64,000 bases of DNA, from contig NZ_JADOTY010000001.1 in the NCBI RefSeq assembly GCF_015751785.1, forward strand, positions 7,130,001 through 7,194,000. Direction: 5' to 3'. Numbering within the stretch: position 1 is the stretch's first letter; every line of letters starts with the position of its first letter. A model generated the notes under the pieces. It had not been told where the DNA came from, made no database searches, and saw only the letters and a list, made by a program, of their open reading frames with translations. A program made the translations under genes and the position numbers. This document shows, piece after piece, positions 43,501 through 51,346 of the stretch. This DNA comes from Micromonospora vinacea. GTDB lineage: Bacteria > Actinomycetota > Actinomycetes > Mycobacteriales > Micromonosporaceae.

Positions 43501-43546
43501 GATGATCTCCCTGTTGGCGGACGGTGTCATGGCGTGCCTTCCAGGC

Positions 43547-43846
43547 TCAGCGAGGCGGCTGACCCGGGTCGTTCGGGTGCGGCGTCAACGGCGTCACGGT
43601 CTCGCGCCGCCAGGCGCGCAGCGGCATCGACGCCAGCACGACTTCCAGCTCATCGGCGTCGGCGGCCTGGAACAGCCCCCAGGTACGCCACTCCCCCGGC
43701 GCCAGCGGCGGCCGCCACAGCCGCAGGAGGCTGCCCTGCGCCGTCAGCTCGGCCGAACGCGCCGCCTCACGCGCGCGCATGTCGGCGACCCCGTCCTCCG
43801 AGGTTCCCTGCGGCACCGTCGTCACCATGTCAACCAGAAACTCCAC
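43547..43846 (-). CDS. Muconolactone delta-isomerase family protein
   Basis: 99 residues from GTG 43846 (GGAGGATGGGC upstream supports this start). It matches the small ferredoxin-like MIase fold: VEFLVDMVTTVPQGTSEDGV, RLWRPPLAPGEWRTWGLFQAADADEL, LPL-type ending MPLRAWRRETVTPLTPHP. True muconolactone isomerases act in the beta-ketoadipate pathway, but no other gene of that pathway is here, so the substrate is open. Confidence 0.85.
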   Translation of the reverse strand: MEFLVDMVTTVPQGTSEDGVADMRAREAARSAELTAQGSLLRLWRPPLAPGEWRTWGLFQAADADELEVVLASMPLRAWRRETVTPLTPHPNDPGQPPR

Positions 43847-43938
43847 GCGCCCATCCTCCGACCGCCAGCCGGGCGGCACGCCGCGAACCCCGTTCCAGGT
43901 GGCGGTCGTCTCCCCTCGGACGCCGGGGATCGCCGAGG

Positions 43939-44586
43939 TCAGTCCGGGTCGCGCACCAGGATCCGCACCGCCCGCGCCGCACCCACCGCCGCGACCAGCA
44001 CCGCGTGCCGGGGCTCCGGCACGTCGAGCAACCGCTCCGCCCGCAACGGCACGAGCGGGGCCAACCGCCGGTCGGCAAGCACCCCGTCCACCGCCCGGCG
44101 GTCACCACCGCAGACCAGTGCGGCCAGCGTCGCCGCCTCCGGCAACAGCAGCCGTACGGCCAGGTCCGCCGCGTCACCCAGCGCGGCCTTCGCCTGGTTG
44201 TCGCGTCGGCGGGCGAACCGGTGCTGCGACCATCCCCCCGCTGCGGTGCGCCCCTGCACGTACCGGGTGTCCACCTTGGAAACGACGAGATCGGCGCCCT
44301 CGGCCACCCCGAGCGCCACCGCGCCCTTGCGGGCCAGCAGCAGACCGATCCGGCGGGGCATGACGGCGGAGGCCACGAACCCGGCCACATCCACGCCCGC
44401 CGACGCACCCGGTGGGGCGTACAGCTCGGCGGTCGCCCCGTCCGGGGCGGCGAGCAACAGGCCGTACTCCCGCGCGCTGGCGGTGGGCGGGCCGTGCCGG
44501 TCGGCGAAGCCCTCGACCCAGCGGCCGACGCGGGCCGGGTCGACCTCGACCCACCGGCCTCCGCCCGCTGCGGGTCGACTGGTCAC
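43939..44586 (-). CDS. acVLRF1-family release factor-like peptidyl-tRNA hydrolase
   Basis: 215 residues from GTG 44586. The diagnostic region is DTRYVQGRTAAGGWSQHRFARRRDNQA (given here in two parts: VDTRYVQGRTAAGGWSQ and HRFARRRDNQA), with the catalytic-type GxxQ loop of eRF1/Vms1-like proteins. Actinobacterial VLRF1 proteins are thought to release nascent chains from stalled ribosomes. The gene stands alone between small enzyme genes and a LysE exporter. A direct repeat of the 14-mer GGTCAGGCGGGCCC lies just upstream at about 44648-44680. Confidence 0.85.
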   Translation of the reverse strand: MTSRPAAGGGRWVEVDPARVGRWVEGFADRHGPPTASAREYGLLLAAPDGATAELYAPPGASAGVDVAGFVASAVMPRRIGLLLARKGAVALGVAEGADLVVSKVDTRYVQGRTAAGGWSQHRFARRRDNQAKAALGDAADLAVRLLLPEAATLAALVCGGDRRAVDGVLADRRLAPLVPLRAERLLDVPEPRHAVLVAAVGAARAVRILVRDPD

Positions 44587-44701
44587 CGCCCGACCGTACG
44601 GCACAGCGGACCCGCCTGGGCCCCCGGGCGGCACGCGGGCCCAGAGCGGTCAGGCGGGCCCAGCATGGTCAGGCGGGCCCGGCACGCTCCGGCGGTGACC
44701 G

Positions 44702-45334
44702 CTAGCTCGGAAGCAGGGCGGCCACCGCCAGCGCGGCGATGAGCGCGCTGGAGACCAGGCCGGTGACCAGTCGGCCGCGCGGCCCGGTCAGCGCCCGGCC
44801 GACCACAGTGCCACCGCCGGCGATGACCAGTTGCCAACTCGCCGACGCCAGGAACACCCCGGCCACGAAGAGCGCCACGGCGAGCATCCCCGAGTCGGCC
44901 GTGTCCCGACGGCCGAGGACCAGCGCCGTGAAGTAGAGGACCGTCATCGGGTTCAGCAGTGTCAACCCGAGCAGCGCCGCGTAGGCCCGCCCCGGGGTAC
45001 CCATGCCCTGACCGGCGCGTGCCGTCGGTGGTCGCCGCGAGCGGTGCGCCGACCAGGTCCGCCAGAGGCCGTGCCCGGCGAGACCCAGCAGGACCACGGC
45101 AGCGACCACCCGCAGTGGCCCGGCGACCGGCGCAATGACCCCGGCCAGGCCGGCGCCGCCGAGCACTGCCACCGCCGCGTACAGCCCGTCGGCCGTCGCC
45201 ACGGCCAGCGCCGCGGCCGCACCAACCCGAAACGAGGTACGGGCGCTGAGCCCCAGAATGAGAATCGCGATCGCGCCGACGGGAATGGCGACGCCGTAGC
45301 CGGCGACCAGGCCGGCGAGGAACGCCCCGGTCAC
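44702..45334 (-). CDS. LysE-family exporter
   Basis: 210 residues from GTG 45334 with about six membrane helices. The N-terminal motif GYGVAIPVGAIAILILGLSARTS is characteristic of LysE/RhtB exporters, and the second half has LTLLNPMTVLYFTALV. These proteins export amino acids or small metabolites by proton antiport. No neighbour indicates the substrate. Confidence 0.88.
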   Translation of the reverse strand: MTGAFLAGLVAGYGVAIPVGAIAILILGLSARTSFRVGAAAALAVATADGLYAAVAVLGGAGLAGVIAPVAGPLRVVAAVVLLGLAGHGLWRTWSAHRSRRPPTARAGQGMGTPGRAYAALLGLTLLNPMTVLYFTALVLGRRDTADSGMLAVALFVAGVFLASASWQLVIAGGGTVVGRALTGPRGRLVTGLVSSALIAALAVAALLPS

Positions 45335-45768
45335 GGACGTCGGTGGCGGGTCGAGGTTCGTCCCCGGAGCGGCCGCTGTCGACGCACGGCAGTCGCCGCA
45401 CGGACAGGAACCTGCATCGGGTACGCCTCAATCACACGCGCATCCTCCGCGCCGAACCCGCACCCCCGCCACCGATTTTCCCCGCGCCCCGCGCCCCGCG
45501 CCCCGCGCCAAGATCTCCGCAACTTCCCCGAAGTTGCTGCCTCCGACACGCGGGAGACAGCAACATCCCTGATATTGCGCAGATCCTGACGACGCACAGC
45601 GCCCCCGGGAGACCGGAAGGGGATTGGGGACGCACAGCGCCGCCACGATCGTGCTCGAAGCAGGATGTAGTGGCCTCGGCGACGCACCGAGGCCACTACA
45701 TCGATGATCGAGCGCGATCGTGAATTGTTCCGGGGTCGGCCGACCGAGCGGAGCCGAACGTCAGGCGG
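45335..45768. other. Intergenic region with a low-complexity tract and repeat copy A
   Basis: 434 bp without a supported gene, between divergently and similarly oriented neighbours. It holds a short tandem tract of GCGCCCC units (about 45479-45508), immediately followed by the dispersed repeat described separately. Short open frames here are rich in Arg/Gly and are shadows of the repeat. Confidence 0.7.
45505..45722. repeat. Dispersed palindromic intergenic repeat, copy A
   Basis: About 218 bp that recur with clear similarity at 54683-54905. Shared blocks include GCGCCAAGATCTCCGCAACT, TGCTGCCTCCGACRCGCGGG, TGACGACGCACAGCGC and CAGGATGTAGTGGCCTCGG. It contains the inverted repeat GCAACTTC-CCC-GAAGTTGC (45519-45537) and a perfect 16-bp stem hairpin at 45664-45702 (GATGTAGTGGCCTCGG / CCGAGGCCACTACATC, 7-nt loop). 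Confidence 0.85.
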
Positions 45769-46360
45769 TCAGCGGGGGTTGCGACCGAGGTAGGAGAGCA
45801 GGGCCGCGACCTCGTCGGCCTCGGGGGTGGGGTCGATCGCCGGGGCGTACGCGCCGTAGGCCCGCAGCGGCTCGACGATCTGCCGGGCCACCACCAGCAG
45901 AGGGCGGGCCAGTTCGGCGTCGAGCGGGGACGGCTGTCCGGTGGCCACCGCGATGTCCCAGGCGTGCACCGCCGCATCCAGGGCGCACGCTACGGCGCCC
46001 ACCTCGGCCGGCAGCTTGCCCTGAGGCAGCGGCGTGGGCACCTCCGTGGCGTCGTCGGCGACGCTCTTCCAGGCCCGGGCGGACGCGTCGAGGGCAGCGC
46101 GCAGGTCGGCCAGTTTGTCCGCCGTCGATCCGACCGGAGGGCGCGAACGGGTCCTCCGTCGGCCCCGGACCGCCGTTGATCGCCGACGCGAAGGCGAGCT
46201 GGTCGCCGGTCGCGTGCTGAAGCACCTGGGTGACGTTCCACCGTTCGCACGGGGTGGGCCGCTCCCAGGCGTCCGCCGGAACCCCCTCGACGGCCGTACG
46301 AAGCGCCTCGTGCGCCTGCTCGAGCACGATCCGCCACTGCGCCGCTGCCATCTCGCTCAT
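45769..46360 (-). pseudogene. TIGR03086 family metal-binding protein, frameshifted
   Basis: The N-terminal half reads from ATG 46360 (WRIVLEQAHEALRTAVEGV, RPTPCERWNVTQVLQHATGD, ending normally near APSGRIDG). After about 46120-46128 the sense continues in another frame (ADKLADLRAALDASARAWKS, then VAC-ALDAAVHAWDIAVATGQ, ending YLGRNPR at 45769). Together they make a full-length maleylpyruvate isomerase/DinB-fold TIGR03086 protein of about 195 residues. So one frameshift disrupts the gene, by real mutation or sequencing error. The intact frame alone gives an Arg-rich nonsense tail. Confidence 0.8.
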
Positions 46361-46494
46361 CGTCCTGCCCTCTCCGCCGGTCTCCTGCGAGCTACCTCGC
46401 CCGCGTGCGGAGCGGAATATTCCGCTCCGTTCGATGAGTTCAGCTTAGCAGACCGGAACGATCCGTTCCACTACTTTCGGGCCTGGAAACGCAT

Positions 46495-46526
46495 CGAGCG
46501 CGGTACCCGTCCGGGTACCGCGCTCG
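46495..46526. terminator. Perfect hairpin terminator after sufT
   Basis: Perfect 14-bp inverted repeat CGAGCGCGGTACCC / GGGTACCGCGCTCG with a 4-nt loop GTCC, 16 bp beyond the sufT stop and upstream of the frameshifted TIGR03086 gene. It marks the 3' end of the suf operon. Confidence 0.88.
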
Positions 46527-46541
46527 ACGAAGTGGATCGGG

Positions 46542-46988
46542 TCAGACGTTGAAGCCGAGGGAGCGGAGCTGGTCCCGACCCTCGTCAGTGATCTTGTCCG
46601 GGCCCCACGGCGGGAGCCACACCCAGTTGATCCGGATGTCGCTGACCAGGCCGCCGCCGGGGCCGGTGGTCAGCGCCTGCCGGGTCTGGTCCTCGATGAC
46701 GTCGGTCAGCGGGCAGGCCGCCGAGGTGAGCGTCATGTCCAGGGTCGCGACGTTCTCGTCGTCGACGTGGACGCCGTACACGAGGCCCAGGTCGACCACG
46801 TTGATGCCGAGCTCCGGGTCGACGACGTCCTTCATCGCCTCCTCGATGTCGGCGATCATGGCCTTGCTGACGCCGCCCGCAGGAGCGGCGGCGTCACCGG
46901 TGCCATCGGTCGTCGCGGCGTCGGTCTGCGGCACCACCGTGGTGTCACCGGCCTCCGGCGTCGCCTCAGTGGCGGTGTTCTCGCTCAT
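46542..46988 (-). CDS. sufT: SufT-like metal-sulfur cluster assembly factor (DUF59)
   Basis: 148 residues from ATG 46988 with the strong site GGAGGGACGGC upstream. A 40-residue Thr/Ala/Glu-rich N-terminal stretch precedes the MIP18/DUF59 domain: IEEAMKDVVDPELGINVVDL, LVYGVHV, the conserved Cys in TSAACPLTDVIEDQ and INWVWLPPWGPDKIT. It helps deliver iron-sulfur clusters. The unusual feature is the upstream region, where the site and start codon are repeated twice in tandem. Last gene of the suf operon. Confidence 0.92.
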   Translation of the reverse strand: MSENTATEATPEAGDTTVVPQTDAATTDGTGDAAAPAGGVSKAMIADIEEAMKDVVDPELGINVVDLGLVYGVHVDDENVATLDMTLTSAACPLTDVIEDQTRQALTTGPGGGLVSDIRINWVWLPPWGPDKITDEGRDQLRSLGFNV

Positions 46989-47068
46989 GCCGTCCCTCCG
47001 CTTCGCTCCGTGACGCCATGAGGCACCAACGCGCTGAACCGCTGATTCGCTCGCTGACGCTCGCTCAT
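46985..47068 (-). CDS. Possible 27-residue leader ORF upstream of sufT (copy 1)
   Basis: ATG at 47068 with a GGAGG site opens 27 codons (MSERQRANQRFSALVPHGV...) and stops at TGA overlapping the sufT ATG (ATGA). This gives textbook translational coupling. It may be a by-product of the tandem duplication rather than a functional peptide. Confidence 0.4.
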   Translation of the reverse strand: MSERQRANQRFSALVPHGVTERSGGTA

Positions 47069-47148
47069 GCCGTCCCTCCGCATCGCTCCGTGACGCCATG
47101 AGGCACCAACGCGCTGAACCGCTGATTCGCTCGCTGACGCTCGCTCAT
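47065..47148 (-). CDS. Possible 27-residue leader ORF upstream of sufT (copy 2)
   Basis: Same arrangement one repeat unit upstream: ATG 47148 opens 27 codons nearly identical to the other copy (one residue differs near the end) and stops in an ATGA overlap with the start at 47068. So ribosomes could pass from copy 2 to copy 1 to sufT. Confidence 0.38.
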   Translation of the reverse strand: MSERQRANQRFSALVPHGVTERCGGTA

Positions 47149-47215
47149 GCCGTCCCTCCGCATCGCTGTGTGATGCCACAGGGCACCACGGTGTCATTCG
47201 CTCGCTGACGCACCG

Positions 47216-47689
47216 TCACGCCTTCACCTCCGGGCTCACGCCCACACCGGCGCGTGCCGCGGCGTCCTTGAACGCCATCCACGGCAGCAGCGCGCACTTG
47301 ACCCGGGCGGGGTAACGGGCCACACCCGCGAAAGCAACCCCGTCACCGAGCACGTCCTCGTCCGGCGTGACCTGGCCACGTCCGGACATCAACTCCACGA
47401 ACGCCTCGTGCACCTCGAATGCTTCCCCAGCACCCCGACCCCGCAGCAATTCGTGCAACACGCTCGCCGACGCCTGGCTGATCGAGCAGCCCATCCCGTC
47501 GTACGAGATGTCGTGCAGCACCGTGCCGTCGGTGGCCACCCGCACGGTGACCTCGTCACCGCAGGTGGGGTTGACGTGGTGCGCTTCCGCGACCTGGTCG
47601 CCCGGGTCGTCGGCGTCGCGCAGACCACGCCCGTGCGGGCGCTTGTAGTGGTCCAGGATGATCTCCTGGTAGAGCTGGTCGAGCTGCAT
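47216..47689 (-). CDS. sufU: SufU iron-sulfur/zinc sulfur-acceptor protein
   Basis: 157 residues from ATG 47689, overlapping the sufS stop (TGATG). SufU/IscU-like motifs: LYQEIILDHYKRPHGRG, VNPTCGDEVTVRV with the first Cys, MGCSISQASASVL with the second, and RVKCALLPWMAF with the third. In Gram-positive-type SUF systems SufU is a zinc protein that accepts sulfur from SufS. Frame upstream (to 47806) belongs to sufS and is not used. Confidence 0.94.
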   Translation of the reverse strand: MQLDQLYQEIILDHYKRPHGRGLRDADDPGDQVAEAHHVNPTCGDEVTVRVATDGTVLHDISYDGMGCSISQASASVLHELLRGRGAGEAFEVHEAFVELMSGRGQVTPDEDVLGDGVAFAGVARYPARVKCALLPWMAFKDAAARAGVGVSPEVKA

Positions 47690-48993
47690 CAGTCGAACAC
47701 CTTCCGCACCTGCTCCAGACCGGCCACCAGAGCGTCGATCTCCTCGGTGGTGGTGTAGAGGTAGAACGAGGCCCGGGTCATGGCCGGGACGCCGAACCGG
47801 CTGCACACCGGCTTGGCACAGTGGTGACCCACCCGCACCTGCACGCCGAGCGAGTCGAGCACCTGACCCACGTCGTGCGGGTGCACGTCACCCAGCGCGA
47901 ACGAGATGGTGCCGCCCCGGCCCACCGGCACGGTCGGACCGAAGATCCGCAAGTCCGGCACCGAGCCGAGAGCGTCCAGCGCGTACGCCGTCAGCTCCTT
48001 CTCGTGCCACTGGATGGCTTGCATCCCGATGCCGGTCAGGTAGTCGACCGCCGCGCCGAGCGCGACCGCCTCGGCGATCGGCGGGGTGCCCGCCTCGAAG
48101 CGGGCCGGTGGCGCCGCGAACGTCGAACGGGCCATGGTGACCGTCTCGATCATCGAGCCGCCGCCGAAGACCGGCGGCATGGCCGCCAGCAGCTCACCCC
48201 GACCCCAGAGCACACCGATGCCGGTCGGACCGCACATCTTGTGCCCGGTGAAGACGATGTAGTCGGCGTCCAGGTCGACCACGTCGATGGGCAGGTGCGG
48301 CACCGACTGCGAGCAGTCCAGCAGCAGCAGCGCGCCCACCTCGCGGACCCGCGCGGTGATCCGGGAGGTCGCGTTGACAGTGCCGAGGATGTTGGACATG
48401 TGCACCAGCGAGACGATCTTCGTCCGTTCGGTGACCAGATCCTCCAGGCCCGACTCGTCCAGCCGCCCCTGGTCGGTGACCGGGAACCAGCGCAGGGTCG
48501 CGCCGGTCCGCTCGCAGAGCAGCTGCCACGGGACGATGTTCGAGTGGTGCTCCATTTCGGAGATCACCACCTCGTCGCCCGGACCGAGCCGGAACCGACT
48601 GTCGGCGTCCGGGCGCAGCGAGGCGTTCGAGAAGGCGTACGCCACGATGTTGATCGCCTCGGTGGAGTTCTTCGTGAACACCACCTCGTCGGCGCTCGGC
48701 GCGTTGATGAACGCGGCGACCTTCGCCCGCGCCCCCTCGTACGCCTCGGTGGCCTCGGTGCCCAGGGTGTGCACCGAGCGCGACACGTTGGCGTTGTGCC
48801 GCGCGTAGTGCTCGTCGAGCACGTCGAGCACCTGGCGGGGTTTGTGCGAGGTGTTGGCGCTGTCGAGGTAGACCAGCGGGTGTCCGTTGACTTCCCGACC
48901 GAGGATCGGGAAGTCGGCGCGCACCCGGGCCACGTCGAAACGCGGCACTTCGTCGTACTGCGGCATCCCCGAAGGGATCGCGATGCTGGTCAT
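47689..48993 (-). CDS. sufS: SufS cysteine desulfurase
   Basis: 434 residues. Group II cysteine desulfurase: YLDSANTSHKPRQVLD, EMEHHSNIVPWQL, DCSQSVPHLPIDV, the PLP-binding Lys in VFTGHKMCGPTGIGVLWG and the persulfide Cys in VGHHCAKPVCSRFG near residue 385. It supplies sulfur for cluster assembly, transferring it to SufU encoded directly downstream. SufC ends 20 bp upstream. Confidence 0.95.
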   Translation of the reverse strand: MTSIAIPSGMPQYDEVPRFDVARVRADFPILGREVNGHPLVYLDSANTSHKPRQVLDVLDEHYARHNANVSRSVHTLGTEATEAYEGARAKVAAFINAPSADEVVFTKNSTEAINIVAYAFSNASLRPDADSRFRLGPGDEVVISEMEHHSNIVPWQLLCERTGATLRWFPVTDQGRLDESGLEDLVTERTKIVSLVHMSNILGTVNATSRITARVREVGALLLLDCSQSVPHLPIDVVDLDADYIVFTGHKMCGPTGIGVLWGRGELLAAMPPVFGGGSMIETVTMARSTFAAPPARFEAGTPPIAEAVALGAAVDYLTGIGMQAIQWHEKELTAYALDALGSVPDLRIFGPTVPVGRGGTISFALGDVHPHDVGQVLDSLGVQVRVGHHCAKPVCSRFGVPAMTRASFYLYTTTEEIDALVAGLEQVRKVFD

Positions 48994-49013
48994 CTCGGCA
49001 GCGCCTCTCCCGC

Positions 49014-49787
49014 TCAGGCCTTGGCCGTGCCGGCCCCGGCGGCGTACCGCTCGTAGCCCTCGGCCTCAAGCTTGTCGGCCAGCTCCGGGCCGCCCTGCTC
49101 GACGATCCGGCCGGCCACGAAGACGTGCACGAAGTCCGGCTTGATGTAGCGCAGGATCCGGGTGTAGTGGGTGATCAGCAGCACGCCGGTGTCGCCGTTG
49201 TCGCGGACCCGGTTGACGCCCTCGCTGACCACGCGCAGCGCGTCCACGTCGAGACCGGAGTCGGTCTCGTCGAGGATCGCGATCTTCGGCTTGAGCAGCT
49301 CCAGCTGGACGATCTCGTGCCGCTTCTTCTCACCACCGGAGAAGCCCTCGTTGACGTTGCGCTGGGCGAACGCCGGGTCCATCTGGAGACGCTCCATCGC
49401 GCCGCGCAGCTCGCCACCCCAGGTACGGAGCTTCGGCGCCTCGCCGTCGATGGCGGTCTTCGCGGTCCGCAGGAAGTTCGCCACCGAGACGCCGGGCACC
49501 TCGACCGGGTACTGCATGGCCAGGAAGAGGCCGGCGCGGGCGCGCTCGTCGACAGTCATGGCCAGCACGTCCTCACCGTCGAGGGTCACCGTGCCGCCGG
49601 TGATCTCGTACTTGGGGTGACCGGCGATCGAGTACGCCAGGGTGGACTTGCCGGAACCGTTCGGGCCCATGATCGCGTGGGTCTCACCCGACTTCACGGT
49701 CAGGTCGACGCCGGCCAGGATCGGCTTGAGCTCACCCTCGGGCAGCTTGACCGACACCTTCAGGTCGCGGATCTCCAGGGTGCTCAT
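49014..49787 (-). CDS. sufC: SufC ATPase
   Basis: 257 residues. ABC ATPase with Walker A IMGPNGSGKSTLAYSI, signature GFSGGEKKRHEIVQLELL and Walker B PKIAILDETDSGLD; the family-typical LITHYTRILRYIKPDFVHV follows. It powers the SufBCD scaffold. Its ATG overlaps the stop of the Rieske gene (TAATG). Confidence 0.96.
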   Translation of the reverse strand: MSTLEIRDLKVSVKLPEGELKPILAGVDLTVKSGETHAIMGPNGSGKSTLAYSIAGHPKYEITGGTVTLDGEDVLAMTVDERARAGLFLAMQYPVEVPGVSVANFLRTAKTAIDGEAPKLRTWGGELRGAMERLQMDPAFAQRNVNEGFSGGEKKRHEIVQLELLKPKIAILDETDSGLDVDALRVVSEGVNRVRDNGDTGVLLITHYTRILRYIKPDFVHVFVAGRIVEQGGPELADKLEAEGYERYAAGAGTAKA

Positions 49788-50113
49788 TATCGGGTCACTC
49801 CATTACTCGGCGTCAGGCTGAGGTAGATGTCGCCGTCGCGGACTTCGACGGGGTAGACGGGGACGGGTTCGGTGGCGGGCAGGCCGGTCGGCTCGCCGGT
49901 GCGCAGGTCGAAGCGCGAGCCGTGCAGCCAACACTCGAGCGTGCAGCCGTCGACCTCACCCTCGGAGAGGGCGACCGAGGCGTGCGAGCACTCGTCGTAC
50001 GCGGCGTAGAAGCCGCCGTCCTCGCCGTGCACCAGGGCGATCGGCGTGCCGTCGACGTCCGCGCTGATCGCGGTGCCCTTCGGCACGTCCTCGGTGGAGC
50101 AGATGCGGATCAT
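49787..50113 (-). CDS. Rieske-type ferredoxin in the suf operon
   Basis: 108 residues from ATG 50113, overlapping the sufD stop (TGATG). The Rieske ligands are arranged as CSHASVALSEG (C-x-H) and CWLHGSRFD (C-x2-H), typical of soluble ferredoxins of bacterial non-heme iron oxygenases. In actinobacterial suf operons a Rieske protein in this position is common; it may supply electrons for cluster assembly or simply be a client. Confidence 0.92.
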   Translation of the reverse strand: MIRICSTEDVPKGTAISADVDGTPIALVHGEDGGFYAAYDECSHASVALSEGEVDGCTLECWLHGSRFDLRTGEPTGLPATEPVPVYPVEVRDGDIYLSLTPSNGVTR

Positions 50114-51258
50114 CAAGCGCCCGCCTTGGTCAGCCGGGCCTCGATCGCGTCGCCGAGGCTCTCGCGCAGCGACTCCACCGGGATCTTGTTGATCAGCTCG
50201 GCGAAGAAGCCACGGACCACCAGCCGGCGGGCCTCGCTCTCCGGAATGCCCCGGGCCATCAGGTAGAACAGCTGCTCGTCATCGAAGCGGCCGGTCGCGC
50301 TGGCGTGGCCGGCGCCGGCGATCTCGCCGGTCTCGATCTCCAGATTGGGTACGGAGTCCGCCCGCGCGCCGTCGGTGAGCAGCAGGTTCCGGTTGATCTC
50401 GTACGTGTCGGTGCCCGTCGCCTCGGCCCGGATGAGCACGTCACCCACCCAGACGGTGTGCGCGCTCTCGCCCTGCAGAGCGCCCCGGTAGCCGACGTAG
50501 CTACGGCAGTCCGGCACGGTGTGGTCGACCAACTGCCGGTGCTCCAGGTGCTGGCCGGAGTCGGCGAAGTAGACGCCGTACAGCTCGGCCTCGCCACCCC
50601 GCCCGGTGTATTCCACGCTGGTGAACTGCCGGACCAGGTCGCCACCCAGGGACACCTGGATGTGGATGGCCTTGGCGTCCCGGCCCAGCTTGATCTTCAG
50701 GTGCTGGGCCTGGACCGCGTCGTCGGCCCAGTCGGCGACAGTGACCAGCGTCAGCTTGGCGCCGTCGGCCACCGCGACCTCGACGTTGTCGGCCAGGGTG
50801 GCCGATCCGACGTGCTCCAGCACCACTGTCGCCTCGGCGAACCGGCCCACCTCGACGAAGGTGTGCCCGAACGACGGCTGCTCGACGCCCTCGCCGACCA
50901 CCCGCAGCCGCACCGCCTCACCGAGCACCACGTCGGGCGCCACCCGCAGCAGCAGGGCGTCCGCGGCGGCACCGTACGCCAACGCGCTGACCCGGTCGAC
51001 CGGGGTCAGCACGCTGCCGACCCGATCGTCGTCACGGCCGACGCGGGTGATGGCGACGCCCTCGGGCAGGTCGCCGTACTCGTGTCGGACCGCGCCGGTA
51101 GCGGCCGGCGCCTCACCTATCAGGCCGCGGAGGCGCTTGAGCGGGGTGAAACGCCACTCCTCCTCCAGGCCGGTGAGGGCCGGGAAGTCGGCGACGTCGT
51201 ACGAGCGCAGCGCCTGCGACTTGGTGCTGGGCGGCGGCGCGGAAGCCTGGGTAGTCAT
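50113..51258 (-). CDS. sufD: SufD scaffold protein
   Basis: 381 residues. SufBD-core beta-helix with typical C-terminal motifs: LQGESAHTVWVGDVLIRAEA, TYEINRNLLLTDGARADSVP, LEIETGEIAGAGHASATGRF and DEQLFYLMARGIPESEARR. Forms the SufBC2D complex with its neighbours. SufB lies 88 bp upstream. Confidence 0.95.
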   Translation of the reverse strand: MTTQASAPPPSTKSQALRSYDVADFPALTGLEEEWRFTPLKRLRGLIGEAPAATGAVRHEYGDLPEGVAITRVGRDDDRVGSVLTPVDRVSALAYGAAADALLLRVAPDVVLGEAVRLRVVGEGVEQPSFGHTFVEVGRFAEATVVLEHVGSATLADNVEVAVADGAKLTLVTVADWADDAVQAQHLKIKLGRDAKAIHIQVSLGGDLVRQFTSVEYTGRGGEAELYGVYFADSGQHLEHRQLVDHTVPDCRSYVGYRGALQGESAHTVWVGDVLIRAEATGTDTYEINRNLLLTDGARADSVPNLEIETGEIAGAGHASATGRFDDEQLFYLMARGIPESEARRLVVRGFFAELINKIPVESLRESLGDAIEARLTKAGA

Positions 51259-51346
51259 TTCTTCCTTGGTCTGTCTGTTCCGTGACGACGAGTTGGGGCC
51301 GGGTGTGGCGGGCCGAGGTTTCGGCCCGCCACGGGGAGCGGCGGCG

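Larger units (their letters stand above)
46981..47180. repeat. 80-bp tandem repeat copying the sufT ribosome-binding site and start
   Basis: Two 80-bp units (46981-47060 and 47061-47140) differ at a single base (47002 versus 47082), and a third begins at 47141, matching for 27 bp and then decaying. On the minus strand each unit carries GGAGGGACGGCATGAGCGAG, so three equivalent start sites stand in series at 46988, 47068 and 47148. Fills the gap between sufU and sufT. Confidence 0.92.

Noticed and set aside
45335..45768. Several 60-130 codon open frames in the repeat-bearing gap
   Set aside because: They overlap each other on both strands, are Arg/Gly-rich and owe their similarity to frames at 54443-54877 only to the shared non-coding repeat.
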